Assembly (NCBI GenBank): GCA_024637035.1
Contig: JAGXFW010000022.1
Span: forward strand, 1-64,000
DNA: 64,000 bases
Source of the DNA: Actinomycetes bacterium
GTDB taxonomy: Bacteria; Actinomycetota; Thermoleophilia; RBG-16-64-13
Direction of reading: 5' to 3'
Translations under genes and position numbers: made by a program
Shown: piece after piece, positions 61,081 to 64,000 of the stretch
Numbering within the stretch: the first letter of the stretch is position 1
How the letters are laid out: each line of letters begins with the position of its first letter
Notes under the pieces: model-generated
Seen by the model: the letters and a program-made list of their open reading frames with translations, nothing else
The model's database searches: none
Told to the model about the DNA's origin: nothing

Positions 61081-62216
61081 ACGACGGGACGCCTAGCACG
61101 ATCGAGCAGTGTGAGGATTGTGCCATCCGCCTCGAGGGCGTCACCAAGAGGTTCGGTGACTTCACCGCGGTGGAGAAGATGGATCTTGGCATCAGGCGCG
61201 GGGAGTTCTTCTCGCTCCTCGGTCCAAGTGGCTGCGGCAAGACTACCACCCTCCGGATGATCGCCGGCTTCGAGGAGCCTAGTGAAGGCGCGATCCTCCT
61301 GGACGGCGTCGACGTGGCAAGACTTCCCCCCTATCGCCGGAACGTCAACACGGTGTTCCAGAACTACGCGCTCTTCCCGCACCTGAACGTCGAGAAGAAC
61401 GTTGCGTTCGGGCTGAAGAGGAAGAAGCTGCCCAAGGACGAGATCGCCACTCGCGTCGCCGACGCTCTCCGCATGGTGGAGTTGGGGGACCGCGCCACGT
61501 ACAAGCCGGACCAACTCTCGGGAGGCATGCAGCAACGCGTGGCCCTTGCGCGGGCACTGGTGAACCTGCCGTCGGTGCTACTGCTGGACGAGCCACTGGG
61601 CGCTCTGGATCTGAAGCTTCGCCGACAGATGCAGTTAGAACTCAAGCACATCCACAAGAACGTGGGTATCACCTTCATCTACGTCACGCATGACCAAGAG
61701 GAAGCACTCACCATGTCCGATCGTATCGCCGTGATGAACATGGGGACGGTCGAGCAGGTGGGCAGCCCCGAGGAGCTGTACGAATCACCGGGGAGCCGGT
61801 TCGTGGCCAGCTTCATCGGCACGTCGAACTTCATCGACGGCGTGGTGCAGTGGACCGCCACCGAAGGCTCCATAGTGCTCGGGGACGGTGAGAGGGTGAT
61901 CATCGAGCTTCCGGAGGACGGGAGCAGGCCGGTAACGGTGGAGCTGTCGGTGCGCCCCGAGAAGATTCGGCTGAGGGAGAGCGGCGAGGAGGTGCAACCC
62001 GGCCAATGCATGCTTCGAGGGACGGTACGCGATGTGGTCTACCTGGGCATGACCACGCAGTACTCGCTGCACATCCCCTCGCTCGACCGTGTGTTCAGCG
62101 TGCTCGAGCAGAATGTGGAGATCGCGTCGGATCAGACCCTTTGGGTCAGCGGGGAAGAGGCCATTCTTACATGGCATCCTTCCCACAATCGTATGCTTCC
62201 GTCTTCGGGGGCGTGA
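61077..62216 (+). CDS. potA: Spermidine/putrescine ABC transporter ATP-binding protein
   Basis: 379 aa, GTG overlapping the upstream stop. Walker [11 protein letters not shown]-loop [21 protein letters not shown], signature [15 protein letters not shown], Walker [14 protein letters not shown]-loop VTHDQEEAL. The C-terminal TOBE region about 250-350 ([27 protein letters not shown]) is typical of PotA. Translational overlap with the alanine dehydrogenase-like gene makes the operon longer than the usual potABCD. Confidence 0.93.
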   Translation: MNDGTPSTIEQCEDCAIRLEGVTKRFGDFTAVEKMDLGIRRGEFFSLLGPSGCGKTTTLRMIAGFEEPSEGAILLDGVDVARLPPYRRNVNTVFQNYALFPHLNVEKNVAFGLKRKKLPKDEIATRVADALRMVELGDRATYKPDQLSGGMQQRVALARALVNLPSVLLLDEPLGALDLKLRRQMQLELKHIHKNVGITFIYVTHDQEEALTMSDRIAVMNMGTVEQVGSPEELYESPGSRFVASFIGTSNFIDGVVQWTATEGSIVLGDGERVIIELPEDGSRPVTVELSVRPEKIRLRESGEEVQPGQCMLRGTVRDVVYLGMTTQYSLHIPSLDRVFSVLEQNVEIASDQTLWVSGEEAILTWHPSHNRMLPSSGA

Positions 62217-62241
62217 GAAGCGAGAGGATAGGAGGACTGGG

Positions 62242-63387
62242 ATGAAGAAGTTGGACAAGGAACTACGGGTCATGTTGGTGGACGGCCTCGGCGGGCCGAT
62301 GTCGCGCCGTGGCTTCATCAAGCGCGCCGGAGCGGCGGGGCTTCTGTTGGGCGCCTCGGGGTTCATAGCGGCGTGTGGCGACAAGACCACGACGACCGCC
62401 GCCGGCGGGGGCACGCAGGAAATGTCGAAGGAACTGTTCTTCTACAATTGGTCTGACTACATCGATGAGGATACGCTGCCCAACTTCGAGACTGAGTTCG
62501 GCACCAAGGTCGTCTACGACAACTACTCGAGCAACGACACGCTCTTGGCCAAGTTGCAGAGTGGCGCCACCGGCTACGACATCATCGTGCCCACCGACTA
62601 CATGATCACCACGATGCTGGGTCTGGATCTCATCCAGGAGATCGACCTGGACAACATCCCCAACGTAGCCAACCTGTACCCGCGATTCCGCGAGGCGCCG
62701 TTCGATCCGGGCAACAAGTACTCGATCCCCTGGCAGTGGGGCACCACCGGAATCGGCTACAACTCGGCGAAGGTGCCGGATTTCAAGCCCAGTTGGGAGA
62801 TGCTCTGGGACGAGAACTACTCCGGCAAGATCACGATGATGAACGAGATCCGCGACGTATTCGCCGTGGCTCTCTTCCGGCTGGGCTACAGCCCGAACAC
62901 CCGCGACACCGCTCAGATCGAGGAAGCCAAGCAGATGCTCATCGAGCAGAAGCCGCTCCTCAAGCACTACACGTCGGACACGTATATCGACGAGCTCGCT
63001 TCGGAGGACTCCTGGCTCTCTCACGGCTGGTCGGGAGACGTGTTCCAGGCCCAACTCGAGAACGAAGCTGTCATGTACGCCGTGCCCGAGGAAGGGTCGC
63101 TCACCTGGGTGGACAGCATGTGCATCCCCAAGGACGCCCCGAACAAGTACACTGCCGAGGTGTTCATGAACTACATCTGCGACCCCGAAGTGGCGGCCGC
63201 CATCTCGAACTACGTGTACTACGCGAGCCCGAATGAGAAGGCCGAGGAGTTCATCCTTCCCGAGATCCTGGACGATCCCCAGATCTACCCGCCTCAGGAA
63301 GTCATGGACAAGCTCATGTTCCTCGAGGAGCTCGGTGCGGACACGGAACTGTACAACACGGCCTACCAGGAGCTGAGGGCGAGTTGA
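62242..63387 (+). CDS. potD: Tat-exported spermidine/putrescine-binding lipoprotein
   Basis: 381 aa from ATG (AGGAGGACTGGG upstream). The signal has a twin-arginine motif SRRGFIK at about residue 21, a hydrophobic stretch AGAAGLLLGASGFIAA and lipobox Cys43, so the protein is probably folded inside and lipidated. PotD features: LFFYNWSDYIDEDTLPNFETEFGTKVVYDNYSSNDTLLAKLQ, YDIIVPTDYMI, WQWGTTGIGYN and CIPKDAPNKYTAEVFMNYICDPE. Stop overlaps the start of the next permease. Confidence 0.92.
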   Translation: MKKLDKELRVMLVDGLGGPMSRRGFIKRAGAAGLLLGASGFIAACGDKTTTTAAGGGTQEMSKELFFYNWSDYIDEDTLPNFETEFGTKVVYDNYSSNDTLLAKLQSGATGYDIIVPTDYMITTMLGLDLIQEIDLDNIPNVANLYPRFREAPFDPGNKYSIPWQWGTTGIGYNSAKVPDFKPSWEMLWDENYSGKITMMNEIRDVFAVALFRLGYSPNTRDTAQIEEAKQMLIEQKPLLKHYTSDTYIDELASEDSWLSHGWSGDVFQAQLENEAVMYAVPEEGSLTWVDSMCIPKDAPNKYTAEVFMNYICDPEVAAAISNYVYYASPNEKAEEFILPEILDDPQIYPPQEVMDKLMFLEELGADTELYNTAYQELRAS

Positions 63388-64000
63388 CCAAGCCGGCCGA
63401 TACCGGGATGACCGAGGCCTCGGCCCCGGTCATCCTCGGGCAGAACTCCGGCCCTCTGAGCCGTGCTATCAGCCGGCTCAGAGGTCACTCGTTCGCCGTC
63501 GCGAACCTCCTCATGGCCCCCACCATGCTGTGGTTGCTGCTGTTCCTCGCCCTGCCCCTCGGGGTGATCCTCGTGTACAGCTTCGGGAGTCGCGGTACCT
63601 ACGGCGACGTGATCTACGGCTTCGCCTTCGACAACTACCTGCGGGCCTTCAGCCCGATCTGGCTACCGGTGATCTTGCGTTCCTTCCTCTTCGCGGGCAT
63701 TGCGACCGCCCTCACCCTGGCCATGGGATACCCGTTGGCGTACTTCATCGCCATCTACGGCGGTCGCAGAAAGAGCATCTACCTGATCTTGGTGATGGTG
63801 CCCTTCTGGACCAGCTACCTCATCAGAACGTATTCGTGGATCGTGATCCTGCGCTCCCAAGGGGTGGTCAACACGATCCTGCAGTGGGCGAACATCATCG
63901 ACAATCCGCTTGACCTGCTGAACACGCCCTTCTCGGTGATCCTTGGCCTGACCTACGGATTCCTGCCCTTCATGACGCTACCTCTGTACGCGAGTCTCGA
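63384..64000 (+). CDS. potB: Spermidine/putrescine ABC transporter permease, partial (cut by the right edge)
   Basis: About 205 codons are visible and no stop is reached before the window ends. TTG at 63384 overlaps the potD stop by 4 bases and follows GAGGGCGAG; ATG at 63408 is the alternative. Helices: FAVANLLMAPTMLWLLLFLALPLGVILVYSFG, PVILRSFLFAGIATALTLAMGYPLAYFIA and YLILVMVPFWTSYLIRTYSWIVIL. The LP(L)GVILVYSF and FWTSYLIRTYSW segments match PotB/PotH permeases. The partner PotC is expected just beyond the edge. Confidence 0.9.
   Translation, partial: MTKPADTGMTEASAPVILGQNSGPLSRAISRLRGHSFAVANLLMAPTMLWLLLFLALPLGVILVYSFGSRGTYGDVIYGFAFDNYLRAFSPIWLPVILRSFLFAGIATALTLAMGYPLAYFIAIYGGRRKSIYLILVMVPFWTSYLIRTYSWIVILRSQGVVNTILQWANIIDNPLDLLNTPFSVILGLTYGFLPFMTLPLYASL

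Overview
The window is a 64 kb piece of a high-GC bacterial chromosome with densely packed genes, many GTG/TTG starts, frequent 4-base ATGA/GTGA overlaps and good Shine-Dalgarno sequences. The gene content (zinc-ribbon/DUF6777 protein, rifampin ADP-ribosyltransferase, GT87-type mannosyltransferase, DUF5996, PadR/TetR-controlled ABC transporters, ATP-type PEP carboxykinase) points to an actinobacterial lineage, possibly a Coriobacteriia/Thermoleophilia-like one. That placement is inference. No rRNA, tRNA, CRISPR array, phage or intact insertion sequence was seen.

Layout. 0-9 kb: partial ZIP metal transporter; pckA; a minus-strand peptide-use operon (pepD, OPT transporter, PqqD-like protein) behind a leader with an intrinsic terminator; a zinc-ribbon/DUF6777 surface protein; DedA. 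9-13 kb: panB with an unrecognised partner; Lrp regulator and divergent ATP-grasp enzyme. 13.3-16.6 kb: sulfur operon (SQR-like flavoprotein, DUF1641, TusE/DsrC-like carrier, DsrE2) with a CsoR/CstR-type operator inside a canonical promoter and a CRP-type site in the leader. 17-31 kb: ABC transporter, PadR regulator with UbiB-like kinase, arr, SDR, TetR with divergent membrane protein, PIF1-like helicase, flavoprotein, EamA exporter, AbrB/PIN toxin-antitoxin pair, DUF5996. 31-36 kb: HD-GYP response regulator, then an ABC exporter divergent from a GbsR/MarR regulator.

36-46 kb is a glycan/lipid modification region: MBOAT and SGNH acyltransferase pair, DUF2284 protein, a fusion of a TIGR04282-type transferase with a radical SAM/SPASM enzyme, two family-2 glycosyltransferases, a GT87-like mannosyltransferase and a DoxX protein. 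46-50 kb is a three-gene ABC system resembling Gld-type complexes. 50-55 kb: rhodanese lipoprotein, a 3-aminobutyryl-CoA ammonia-lyase homologue, and a Zur-like regulator leading a zinc uptake operon from a promoter overlapped by a 21-bp dyad. 55-64 kb: two overlapping homocitrate-synthase paralogues, an NAD-type isocitrate/homoisocitrate dehydrogenase, an alanine dehydrogenase/transhydrogenase-like protein, and the start of a spermidine/putrescine ABC operon running off the right edge.

The strongest leads are the sulfur operon's regulatory region, the TIGR04282-radical SAM fusion and its glycosyltransferase neighbours, the homocitrate-synthase pair, the pepD leader, and two gene remnants (a TetR and an ABC permease) that look like internally deleted copies of intact genes a few kb away.
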